Of a stretch of DNA of 10,956 bases, positions 5,038 to 10,956 are shown one piece after another (within the stretch, counting starts at the first letter, position 1; the number at the start of each line of letters is the position of its first letter). Under the pieces are notes generated by a model. It ran no database searches and was not told the DNA's origin. It saw only the letters and a list, made by a program, of their open reading frames with translations. The DNA comes from an uncultured Acidimicrobiaceae bacterium. GTDB taxonomy: Bacteria; Actinomycetota; Acidimicrobiia; Acidimicrobiales; MedAcidi-G1. The position numbers were made by a program, and so were the translations under genes. The DNA is taken from assembly GCA_913054115.1 (NCBI GenBank), contig CAJXIS010000037.1, positions 1-10,956 on the forward strand, given 5' to 3'.

Positions 5038-5912
5038 CAGTGGACGATCTTGGACAGCGGCAGCTCGAGGATGTCCGTGGCGCCGACGTCCTTGAGCGCC
5101 GGGATCAGCACGTTGATCTCGGACTTTGCCACGACCGTCTCGACGGCGTAGCCCGACCCGCCGAACAACTCGTTGACGGTGGGCGACTTCATGGAGGGGA
5201 TGAGCTCGATGACCCGGTCGAGTCCCTCGAGGGGCACGTTCATCTTCACGAGGACCTTGCCCCGGGCCTCGAGGGCGCCCTGCAGCAGCGTGAGGAGCTG
5301 CTCCATGGCGTGGCGCTTCTCGGGATCGGCGTAGGCGACGGGACTGGCTATGAGCTCCGTGTAGCTGGTGAGGATCGTGTCGATCACCTTGAGGCCCGCT
5401 GCCCGAAGGGCCCGGCCGGTCTCGGTGATGTCGACCACGACGTCGACGATGTCGGGCACCTTGGCCTCGGTGGCACCGTACGAGAGCCGGATGTCGGCCT
5501 CGACGCCCTGCTCGACGAAGTAGCGGCGGGTCAGTTCCGGGTATTCGCTCGACACCCGGACGCCGTCCGGCAGATCGGCCACCGAGCCGTACGGCGAGTC
5601 GCCGGGTACGGCGACGACGATTTGAACGGGTCGGGCCGTCGCCTTCGAATAGTGGAGCTCACCGAGCGAGACGACATCGCTGCTCGTCTCCTCGATACAG
5701 TCCCGACCGGTGATGCCGAGATCGAACAGGCCGTCGGCCACGTAGGTCGGAATCTCCTGGGGGCGCAGGATCCGGACGTCGTCGACCCGGGGGTCGTCGA
5801 TGGTCGCCCGGTAGTCGACCGAGGAGCTGCGGCCCACGGTCAGGTCGGCGGCCTCGAACAGTTCGAGGGTCGCCTTCTCGAGGGACCCCTTGGGAAGCAC
5901 CAGTTTCAGCAC
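5037..5912 (-). CDS. hisG: ATP phosphoribosyltransferase, long form
   Basis: HisG catalyses the first step of histidine synthesis, joining ATP and PRPP to give N1-(5-phosphoribosyl)-ATP, and is feedback-inhibited by histidine. It has 291 residues. The catalytic domains begin MLKLVLPKGSLEKATLELFE and include RPQEIPTYVADGLFDLGITG (50-69). The PRPP-binding stretch is SYGATEAKVPDIVDVVVDIT around 144-163. Residues from about 215 to the end form the PII-like regulatory domain of the long form, which does not need HisZ. The GTG start at 5912 is supported by the conserved N-terminus and a TAGGTT -10 just 6 nt upstream, implying a leaderless mRNA. No other his gene is in the window. It is followed by an overlapping cold-shock-like gene and lies 60 nt beyond ribD. 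Confidence 0.97.
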   Translation of the reverse strand: MLKLVLPKGSLEKATLELFEAADLTVGRSSSVDYRATIDDPRVDDVRILRPQEIPTYVADGLFDLGITGRDCIEETSSDVVSLGELHYSKATARPVQIVVAVPGDSPYGSVADLPDGVRVSSEYPELTRRYFVEQGVEADIRLSYGATEAKVPDIVDVVVDITETGRALRAAGLKVIDTILTSYTELIASPVAYADPEKRHAMEQLLTLLQGALEARGKVLVKMNVPLEGLDRVIELIPSMKSPTVNELFGGSGYAVETVVAKSEINVLIPALKDVGATDILELPLSKIVH

Positions 5913-5918
5913 GGGTCG

Positions 5919-5924
5919 AACCTA
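5919..5924 (-). promoter_or_regulatory. Leaderless hisG -10 (TAGGTT)
   Basis: TAGGTT lies 6 nt before the hisG GTG, in the 60-nt gap after ribD. The spacing puts the transcription start at or next to the start codon. It implies hisG can be transcribed separately from mogA-ribD. Confidence 0.55.
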
Positions 5925-5972
5925 CCGGGCGGCGTGGGCGCTGCCCCATGGGTTTTCGCGGTGCCTGGCGCC

Positions 5973-6983
5973 TCAGGAGCCGTCGAGCACCAGGTCGAGA
6001 CGCAGGTCGTCGCCGAGTGCGACCACCGAGGCGAACCGCCCCCGCCGCAGCTCGGCCATGGTGGGGGCGCCCGGTCCGGCCAGCAGCGGTCGCCCGTCGT
6101 CGCCTCCGAGCAGGGCCGGAGCCAGGTACACGACGTAGCGGTCCACGAGTCCGGCCCGATGGAATCTTCCGGCCACGTCGGCACCGCCCTCGACCAGCAG
6201 TTGGAGCACACCCTCTGCGCCCAATCGGTCCAGCAGGTCCTCGAGCGGCCCCTCGTGGGTCTCGGCCGGCTGGACCCTCGCATCGCCGGCCACCGATCCC
6301 AACACGATGCGGCGTGGATCAACGACCGGCCCACCCCGGGACGACGACCAGTCGCGCACGGTCAGGGCGGGATCGTCGAGCCGGACCGTGCCCGCCCCCA
6401 CACACACGGCATCGCTCTCGGCACGCAGCCTGTGGACGTCGGCGCGCGCCTCGGCTCCGGTGATCCAGGCGCTCGACCCGTCCGGGGCGGCGATGCGGCC
6501 ATCGAGCGTGGCGGCCAGCTTGAGGACCACATAGGGGCGGCGGGTCCGGCGCTGGTGCAGGTAGGCCGCCAACTGCTCGGCGACCTCGGCCGCTGCGACG
6601 CCCTCGAGGACATCGATGCCGTCCTTCCGCAGGCGCGCTGTCCCCCGGCCGCTGACCTCGGGGTCCGGGTCGGTCACACCCACCACGACACGAGCGATGC
6701 CTGCACCGAGTATCGCCTCGGTGCATGGTCCGGTGCGGCCCTGGTGGTCGCAGGGTTCGAGCGTCGTGTAGAGGGTCGCACCCCGTGCGGATGCGCCGGC
6801 GTCGGCCAGTGCGTTGATCTCGGCATGGGGCCCACCCGGCGGACCCGTGGCGCCCGTCCCGACGACGACCCCGTCGGCGACGACGACGGCGCCCACCCAT
6901 GGGTTCGGCGACGTGGCATGGCGCACGCTGGCTGCCGCTGCGACCGCCTGCAGCATGAGGTCGTGGTCTGCGGAGCTGCTCAC
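5973..6983 (-). CDS. ribD: Bifunctional riboflavin deaminase-reductase
   Basis: RibD performs two steps of riboflavin synthesis: deamination of 2,5-diamino-6-ribosylamino-pyrimidinone phosphate, then NADPH-dependent reduction of the ribosyl side chain. It has 336 residues. The N-terminal deaminase has the zinc site His53-Ala54-Glu55 (GGPHAEINAL) and Cys78/Cys87 (LEPCDHQGRTGPC). The C-terminal reductase starts near 160 (RRPYVVLKLAATLDGRIAAP) and includes the RAESDAVCVGAGTVRLDDPA and LLVEGGADVAG segments. I chose the GTG at 6983 because the deaminase fold normally begins with a D-x-x-x-M pattern, here ADHDLMLQAV, which the ATG at 6956 would cut into. No Shine-Dalgarno is visible. The start is 4 nt after the mogA stop, so the two are surely cotranscribed. 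No ribE, ribBA or ribH is in the window. Confidence 0.95.
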   Translation of the reverse strand: MSSSADHDLMLQAVAAAASVRHATSPNPWVGAVVVADGVVVGTGATGPPGGPHAEINALADAGASARGATLYTTLEPCDHQGRTGPCTEAILGAGIARVVVGVTDPDPEVSGRGTARLRKDGIDVLEGVAAAEVAEQLAAYLHQRRTRRPYVVLKLAATLDGRIAAPDGSSAWITGAEARADVHRLRAESDAVCVGAGTVRLDDPALTVRDWSSSRGGPVVDPRRIVLGSVAGDARVQPAETHEGPLEDLLDRLGAEGVLQLLVEGGADVAGRFHRAGLVDRYVVYLAPALLGGDDGRPLLAGPGAPTMAELRRGRFASVVALGDDLRLDLVLDGS

Positions 6984-6987
6984 AGGA

Positions 6988-7494
6988 TCAGTGGCCCGGG
7001 TGGGGGTCGGCGTTGTCGACGAGGAGCCGCACGGCGTGGGGCACCACGTCGATGACCGCCTCGAGGCACTCGACACAACCACTGCTGGACCCCGGCGTGT
7101 TGAGCACGAGGGTGGTCCCGACGGTGCCGGCCGCTCCCCGGGAGAGGCGCCCCAGGGGGTTGACGAGCCGCATCGCCTCGGCGAGGCCGGGCGCCTCACG
7201 GTCGAGCACCGCCCGGGTGCCCTCCGGCGTGAGGTCCCTCGGCCCGAATCCCGTCCCGCCGGTCGTCACGATCAGGCCGTGGAAGCCGTCGGCCATGCGG
7301 GCGACGGTCGAGGCGACCGGCTCGACGCCGTCTGCGCACACGGCCCGTTCCACGACGGCCCAGCCCTCCTCGGCCATGCGGGCCTCGAGGGCGGCCCCTG
7401 AGCGGTCGTCGCGGGTCCCGTGGATGACCCCATCAGACACGGTGAGGACCTTGGCCGCCATCGTCTCCGGTGCCGGCCCGTCGGACGCGTTCAT
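6988..7494 (-). CDS. MogA/MoaB-family molybdopterin adenylyltransferase
   Basis: Proteins of this family bind molybdopterin. MogA-type members adenylylate it before molybdenum insertion; MoaB-type members may do the same or have lost activity, and sequence alone does not separate them. It has 168 residues from ATG 7494. It contains VLTVSDGVIHGTRDDRSGAA near residues 15-35, the signature GLIVTTGGTGFGPRDLTPEG in the middle, and LNTPGSSSGCVECLEAVIDV near the end. The -10-like TACCCT (7506-7501) is 6 nt before the ATG, so the mRNA is probably leaderless. An internal ATG 11 codons on (MAAKVLTVSDG) is an alternative start. The gene is 4 nt upstream of ribD and divergent from the hydrolase gene. The pairing with ribD is not one I know as standard; both pathways draw on GTP, but a functional link is only speculation. 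Confidence 0.92.
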   Translation of the reverse strand: MNASDGPAPETMAAKVLTVSDGVIHGTRDDRSGAALEARMAEEGWAVVERAVCADGVEPVASTVARMADGFHGLIVTTGGTGFGPRDLTPEGTRAVLDREAPGLAEAMRLVNPLGRLSRGAAGTVGTTLVLNTPGSSSGCVECLEAVIDVVPHAVRLLVDNADPHPGH

Positions 7495-7500
7495 GGAGCG

Positions 7501-7506
7501 AGGGTA
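7501..7506 (-). promoter_or_regulatory. Leaderless mogA-ribD -10 (TACCCT)
   Basis: TACCCT is 6 nt before the ATG at 7494. It would drive the mogA-ribD pair from the 59-bp divergent gap shared with the hydrolase gene. Confidence 0.5.
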
Positions 7507-7540
7507 CCGGAGCGGCTTCGAACGCCCGGTTCCCGACGAG

Positions 7541-7546
7541 TAGCGT
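7541..7546 (+). promoter_or_regulatory. Leaderless hydrolase-gene -10 (TAGCGT)
   Basis: TAGCGT is followed by 7 nt and the ATG at 7554. A TTCGAA at 7517-7522, 18 nt upstream, might serve as a weak -35. Confidence 0.5.
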
Positions 7547-7553
7547 GCCCGCC

Positions 7554-8348
7554 ATGGGCGTCGACGAGTTGGCCGGCTTTTCGATCGACGAGTTCTCACA
7601 CGGTGGCGTGAGCCGGACCGTCCTGCGCACCGGCGAGGGACCTGCGGTCATCGTGATGACCGAGATGCCGGGGATCACGCCCCGGGTCGCCGATTTCGGC
7701 AGACGGGTCGCCGAGATCGGTTGCACGGCCGTACTTCCCTCGCTGTTCGGCACGACCGGACGCAAGCCGTCGTTCGGCTATCTCCTGTCGAGCCTGACCA
7801 GGGGATGCATCTCCCGGGAGTTCACGTCGCTCCTTCGCCGCCGGACCTCGCCGGTCACCGACTGGCTCCGTGCGCTCGCCGCCTACGAGCACGGCCGATG
7901 TGGGGGCCCGGGCGTCGGCGCCGTCGGCATGTGTTTCACGGGTGGGTTCGCCCTGGGGATGATGCTCGACGAGCGGCTCATCGCCCCCGTCCTCAGCCAA
8001 CCCTCGTTGCCGCTCCCCCTCGGCAAGCGCCGACGTCGCGATCTCGGCATCTCCGACCGTGACCTCGACGTGGCAAGGAAACGGGTCGACGACGGCGTCT
8101 GCGTCCTCGGCCTGCGGTTCGCCCTCGACTCGATGTCTCCCGTCGAACGCTTCGAACGCCTCCGGGAAGAGTTCGGCGACGGCTTCATCGGCATCGAGAT
8201 CGACAACACGCCGGGCAACGCCCACCGCATCGGTCCCCGTGCCCACTCGGTGCTGACGGAGGACCTGGTCGACGAGCCGGGCCATCCGACCCGCGACGCC
8301 CTCGATGCCGTCCTCGGGCACCTGGCCACCAGCCTCCTCCCCGACTGA
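7554..8348 (+). CDS. Dienelactone hydrolase family protein
   Basis: This is an alpha/beta hydrolase of the dienelactone-hydrolase type; the natural substrate is unknown. It has 264 residues and no signal peptide, so it is likely cytoplasmic. The family landmarks are visible: TEMPGITPRVADFGRRVAEI near 35-54, then a nucleophile elbow with Cys, GAVGMCFTGGFALGMML (about 121-137). VLGLRFALDSMSPVERF around 185-201 supplies the likely acid (Asp), and the late PRAHSVLTEDLV supplies the likely His. The catalytic triad would thus be Cys-Asp-His as in dienelactone hydrolase. The ATG at 7554 is preferred over the upstream in-frame ATG (7470), which lies inside mogA on the other strand, and because TAGCGT is 7 nt away. 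Aromatic-compound degradation should not be assumed, as no such genes are nearby. It converges on rsmB with a 15-nt gap. Confidence 0.88.
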   Translation: MGVDELAGFSIDEFSHGGVSRTVLRTGEGPAVIVMTEMPGITPRVADFGRRVAEIGCTAVLPSLFGTTGRKPSFGYLLSSLTRGCISREFTSLLRRRTSPVTDWLRALAAYEHGRCGGPGVGAVGMCFTGGFALGMMLDERLIAPVLSQPSLPLPLGKRRRRDLGISDRDLDVARKRVDDGVCVLGLRFALDSMSPVERFERLREEFGDGFIGIEIDNTPGNAHRIGPRAHSVLTEDLVDEPGHPTRDALDAVLGHLATSLLPD

Positions 8349-8363
8349 GCCGAGTTCGGGCCA

Positions 8364-9485
8364 TCAGGCCAGGCGGTACCGGAAGACAGCCATGCCCTCG
8401 CTGTCGAGGTCCTGCGGGAGCAGGAGGCCTCCGGAGCCGTGCGGACGCCAGGGACCCCCGGGGGCGTCCGGAAGCAGGTCGGCGACGGCCCGGATGCGTT
8501 CGTCGACCCCCGTCGTCTCGGCAGCGGTGACGGTGCACACGCTGTAGAGCAACTGCCCACCGGGCCGTACCAACGGGAGCGCTGCCTCCAGCAGGCGCAC
8601 CTGCAGGTCCGCCAGGCGCTCGACATCGTCGGGACCGGAGCGCCAGCGGGCGTCCGCCCGACGCCGCAGGACCCCGAGTCCCGAGCACGGTGCGTCGACC
8701 AGCACCCGGTCGAAGGACGCCTCACGGAACGGGGGACGACAGCCGTCGGCCTGGACGAGCCGGCAGTCGACCTCAAGGCGTTCGGCATTCGACCCCACGA
8801 GTCCCAGGCGGGACCATCGCAGGTCGACCGCCACCACCCGGGCTCCCGACCCCGCCATCGCCGTGGCCTTGCCGCCGGGGGCTGCACACAGGTCGAGGAT
8901 GCGTTCGTCTGGGGCCAGTCCCTCGACGGCGAGTCGGGCCACGAGTTGGGAGACCCGGTCCTGGTGGTAGCCGTCGGCCCTGACCACGGCAGGCGCGGCC
9001 GTGTTCATCGCCGCCAGCGCACGGAGCGCCTCATGTTCACCGAGGTCGGTGACGAGACGATCGACGATCCAGTCCGGGTAGCTCAGTTCGGTGGCCGGCG
9101 AGGGCCACTCGGGATCGTGGTCGGCCAGTCGTCGCAGCACGGCGTTGCAGAGGCCACGCGCCCGCTTCGGGGCGGTATCGACGGTTGCGGAGACCGCTGC
9201 GTGGGCGGGCACGCCACCCCACCGGAGCTGGTAGGTCCCCAGCCGCAGGACGCGGCGCACGACCGGTTCGACGTCGTCGTGCAGAAAGCGGTCGATCAGG
9301 TGGTCGCAGGCCCGTCGCATCCGCGTCGTGCCGTACACCAGGTCGGTACAGAAGGCCCGGTCCCGACGGTCCATGCCCGAGCGGTCCAGGGCTGCGCCGA
9401 GCGCCAGGTTGGCGTAGGCCCCGTCCTCGTCGATGCGTCGCAGCACCTCCAGGGCGAGACGACGGGGGTCGGAGGCTGCCTTCAC
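8364..9485 (-). CDS. rsmB: 16S rRNA (cytosine967-C5)-methyltransferase
   Basis: RsmB (Fmu/Sun) methylates C967 of 16S rRNA using S-adenosylmethionine. It has 373 residues. The N-terminal NusB-like RNA-binding domain covers about 1-130 (ALEVLRRIDEDGAYANLALG, FCTDLVYGTTRMRRACDHLI, CNAVLRRL). The Rossmann methyltransferase domain has the SAM loop ILDLCAAPGGKATAMA at 196-211, motif IV DAPCSG with Cys267, and motif VI YSVCT with the catalytic Cys317. The start is the GTG at 9485, which overlaps the fmt stop (GTGA); the 14 codons upstream to an ATG are inside fmt and not family-like. Translation is therefore coupled to fmt. This is the usual last gene of def-fmt-rsmB. It faces the hydrolase gene; no terminator is evident in the 15-nt gap. 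Confidence 0.96.
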   Translation of the reverse strand: MKAASDPRRLALEVLRRIDEDGAYANLALGAALDRSGMDRRDRAFCTDLVYGTTRMRRACDHLIDRFLHDDVEPVVRRVLRLGTYQLRWGGVPAHAAVSATVDTAPKRARGLCNAVLRRLADHDPEWPSPATELSYPDWIVDRLVTDLGEHEALRALAAMNTAAPAVVRADGYHQDRVSQLVARLAVEGLAPDERILDLCAAPGGKATAMAGSGARVVAVDLRWSRLGLVGSNAERLEVDCRLVQADGCRPPFREASFDRVLVDAPCSGLGVLRRRADARWRSGPDDVERLADLQVRLLEAALPLVRPGGQLLYSVCTVTAAETTGVDERIRAVADLLPDAPGGPWRPHGSGGLLLPQDLDSEGMAVFRYRLA

Positions 9486-10348
9486 CCCATGCACTCGCCG
9501 GGTTCCGGACGGGCACCCGACAGCCATGCGGCGGCCGGCATGCGCCGACGGTCACGGGGCTGGACCTCGAGCAGCCTGAGCCCGCCGTCGCCGGTCGCCA
9601 CGACATCGCCCAGGAGCGTCCCGGCGCCGGCCGGGGAACCGTGGTCGACCACCGATGCGTCCCACACCTTGAGGCGCTCGCCACGGAAGGTGGCCCAGGC
9701 ACCTCCGATGCGGACGATCCTGGCGAGGTCGGCGGCCGGGCGATCCCATACCAGTCGACGGTCGGCCGACTCGATCCGATGCGCGTAGGTCGTCGGTCCC
9801 ACCTGTGGTGCGACCGGTCCCAGCCCAGCGTGCAGGGTGTCGACGAGCAGGGAGCTTCCCGCCGCCACCAGGCGATCGCGCAGCATGTCGGCGCTGTCGC
9901 CGCCGACCTCGAGCACCTCGCGGGCGTAGATGCCGCCCGTGTCGAGACCCTCCTCCACGGCCATGACACACACGCCGGTCTGCTCGTCGCCGGCGAGGAT
10001 CGCCCGTTCGACGGGCGCCGCACCCCGCCATCTCGGCAACAGCGAGAAGTGGAGGTTCACCATCGGCAGGACGGCGAGGAGGTCCACAGGGATCAGACGG
10101 CCGAATGCCACCACGACGCCGAGATCGGCCCCACGGCCAGCGACCGCATCGAGGTCGTGGGAGACCGGCAGGCCGAGTTCCTCGGCCGCTGCCTTCACCG
10201 CAGTCGGGGTCCGTTCGTTGCCACGGCCGCGTCGGCGGTCCTCGCCGGTCACGACCAGGGCGATGTCGAAGCCGGCAGCATGCAGCGCCACGAGGGGTGG
10301 CACGGCAGCCGCCGGCGTGCCCAGGTACACCAGCCGACGAGGTTGCAC
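9482..10348 (-). CDS. fmt: Methionyl-tRNA formyltransferase
   Basis: Fmt formylates the methionine on initiator tRNA using 10-formyltetrahydrofolate. It has 288 residues, somewhat shorter than the roughly 315 of E. coli. The N-terminal domain opens RRLVYLGTPAAAVPPLVALH and has GEDRRRGRGNERTPTAVKAA. The catalytic triad is Asn98, His100 and Asp136, in VNLHFSLLPRWRGAAPVERA and EEGLDTGGIYA. The C-terminal tRNA-binding domain includes TTYAHRIESADRRLVWDRPA and ends soon after a short basic stretch. The GTG start at 10348 has no Shine-Dalgarno. It lies 14 nt after the def stop and inside a 6-bp hairpin (10345-10360), implying coupling to def. The gene overlaps rsmB by 4 bases at its 3' end. Confidence 0.96.
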   Translation of the reverse strand: MQPRRLVYLGTPAAAVPPLVALHAAGFDIALVVTGEDRRRGRGNERTPTAVKAAAEELGLPVSHDLDAVAGRGADLGVVVAFGRLIPVDLLAVLPMVNLHFSLLPRWRGAAPVERAILAGDEQTGVCVMAVEEGLDTGGIYAREVLEVGGDSADMLRDRLVAAGSSLLVDTLHAGLGPVAPQVGPTTYAHRIESADRRLVWDRPAADLARIVRIGGAWATFRGERLKVWDASVVDHGSPAGAGTLLGDVVATGDGGLRLLEVQPRDRRRMPAAAWLSGARPEPGECMG

Positions 10349-10360
10349 CGGGGGCGGTGC
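10345..10360 (-). promoter_or_regulatory. Hairpin containing the fmt start codon
   Basis: GCACCG and CGGTGC form a perfect 6-bp stem around a CCCC loop on the mRNA strand. The fmt GTG (10348-10346) is in the 3' arm. The hairpin begins 2 nt after the def stop codon (10365-10363), so a ribosome terminating def would keep it open. The layout repeats the one seen before the rRNA methyltransferase gene. Confidence 0.45.
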
Positions 10361-10362
10361 GA

Positions 10363-10893
10363 TCAGAACAATCGCAGGCCTCCGCCGGCCGGTTCCGGCA
10401 TGCTGGCAGTGAGGGTGCGTTCGCGGAGGAACCGCTGCGCCTCACGTCGTTGGTCCTCATCGAGGTGGTCGACGATGAGGACGCCGTCGAGGTGGTCGAG
10501 TTCGTGCTGGAACAGCCGTGCCTCGAGTTCATCGGCCTCGATCGAGACCTCGTTGCCGTCGAGGTCGATGCCGACCAGGTGGATCAGCTTGGGGCGCACG
10601 ATCTCGAAGGTGAGGTCGGGCACGGAGAGGCAGCCCTCGTCGAACGACCACTCCCCGTCGGACTCCACGATCTCGGGGTTGACGATCACCCCGCCGGCCT
10701 CGCCATGGTCGTAGACGAAGAACCGTTGCTGCACGCCCACCTGTGGGGCGGCCAGTCCGATGCCTGCAGCCTCATACATCGTCTCGAACATCTCGTCACA
10801 CAGGCGGGCGAGGGCACCGTCGACGTCGGTCACATCGTTCGCCCGCGTCCGTAGGACGGGGTCGCCGATCATCCGAATCTCGCGGGCTGCCAC
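10363..10893 (-). CDS. def: Peptide deformylase
   Basis: Def is the metal-dependent hydrolase that removes the formyl group from nascent proteins, reversing what Fmt adds. It has 176 residues. The three motifs are intact: GIGLAAPQ at 44-51, EGCLS with metal ligand Cys88, and QHELDHLDG, giving the HExxH ligands His130, Glu131 and His134. The C-terminal tail after about 160 is short and not conserved. The GTG start at 10893 gives the usual REIRMIGDPVLR opening. It has a TAGCCT -10 7 nt upstream, implying a leaderless mRNA for the def-fmt-rsmB operon. The gene diverges from a probable gene at the right edge. Confidence 0.97.
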   Translation of the reverse strand: MAAREIRMIGDPVLRTRANDVTDVDGALARLCDEMFETMYEAAGIGLAAPQVGVQQRFFVYDHGEAGGVIVNPEIVESDGEWSFDEGCLSVPDLTFEIVRPKLIHLVGIDLDGNEVSIEADELEARLFQHELDHLDGVLIVDHLDEDQRREAQRFLRERTLTASMPEPAGGGLRLF

Positions 10894-10900
10894 GACAGCA

Positions 10901-10906
10901 AGGCTA
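10901..10906 (-). promoter_or_regulatory. Leaderless def operon -10 (TAGCCT)
   Basis: TAGCCT is 7 nt before the def GTG. It shares its TA with the plus-strand TACCGT (10905-10910), so the two divergent promoters cannot be occupied at once. Confidence 0.5.
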
Positions 10907-10910
10907 CCGT
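10905..10910 (+). promoter_or_regulatory. Leaderless -10 for the right-edge gene (TACCGT)
   Basis: TACCGT is followed by 7 nt and a GTG at 10918. The spacing equals that of the def and hydrolase promoters in this window. Confidence 0.4.
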
Positions 10911-10917
10911 CGGGGTC

Positions 10918-10956
10918 GTGGAGGACTGGAACGACGACGCGCTCCCTGGATCGGGT
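10918..10956 (+). CDS. Probable start of a divergent gene (13 codons visible)
   Basis: From the GTG at 10918 the frame reads VEDWNDDALPGSG to the window edge without a stop. The main support is the TACCGT -10 element 7 nt upstream, the same leaderless layout as def on the other strand. Thirteen codons are too few to name a family. It could be an artefact, in which case def would simply have unrelated sequence upstream. Confidence 0.4.
   Translation, partial: MEDWNDDALPGSG

Noticed and set aside
5040..7055. 671-codon plus-strand open frame opposite hisG and ribD
   Set aside because: Its length comes from the third-position GC bias of the minus-strand genes. The translation has no family pattern and spans two genes and their promoter.
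8349..8370. Terminator between the convergent hydrolase gene and rsmB
   Set aside because: Only a 4-bp GGCC/GGCC inverted repeat without a T-tract is visible, too weak to call.
8439..9788. 449-codon plus-strand open frame opposite rsmB and fmt
   Set aside because: It is antisense to intact RsmB and Fmt motifs and has no family pattern of its own.

Overview
The window is a GC-rich stretch of bacterial chromosome, almost entirely protein-coding. It carries core translation, cofactor and biosynthesis genes. Very high GC, frequent GTG starts and leaderless-type promoters (TANNNT 6-7 nt before the start codon) suggest an actinobacterium. Gene content fits a deep-branching class such as Acidimicrobiia, but that placement is inference from style, not from a database comparison. 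I see no rRNA, tRNA, CRISPR array, insertion sequence or phage gene.

Left region (1-4260, all minus strand). Reading in the direction of transcription: a long structured leader, infC (IF3), rpmI (L35), rplT (L20), a SpoU/TrmH-type rRNA 2'-O-methyltransferase, pheS, and the first 178 codons of pheT, cut by the window edge. This is the classic infC-rpmI-rplT / pheST translation cluster. infC has no ATG, GTG or TTG able to give a full-length protein. It appears to start at AUA (or AUC) and is preceded by an 8-codon leader ORF whose stop overlaps the AUA.

Middle (4252-5972). A DUF1844 gene runs on the plus strand, divergent from infC and sharing an overlapping -10 element with it. It converges on a minus-strand pair: hisG (long-form ATP phosphoribosyltransferase) and a 74-residue degenerate cold-shock-like protein whose start overlaps the hisG stop.

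Right-middle (5973-8348). mogA/moaB (molybdopterin adenylyltransferase family) and ribD (riboflavin deaminase-reductase) form a tight minus-strand pair. A dienelactone-hydrolase-family gene diverges from mogA on the plus strand.

Right region (8364-10956). def, fmt and rsmB form a minus-strand operon covering N-terminal formyl-group handling and 16S rRNA m5C967 methylation. A further plus-strand gene probably begins at 10918, only 24 bp from the def start, again with overlapping divergent -10 elements.

The genes are ordinary housekeeping. The interest lies in expression control: a non-AUG infC start with a coupled leader ORF, a structured infC leader, overlapping bidirectional promoters, a run of leaderless starts, and start codons buried in hairpins just after an upstream stop. 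I found no defence or mobile system.
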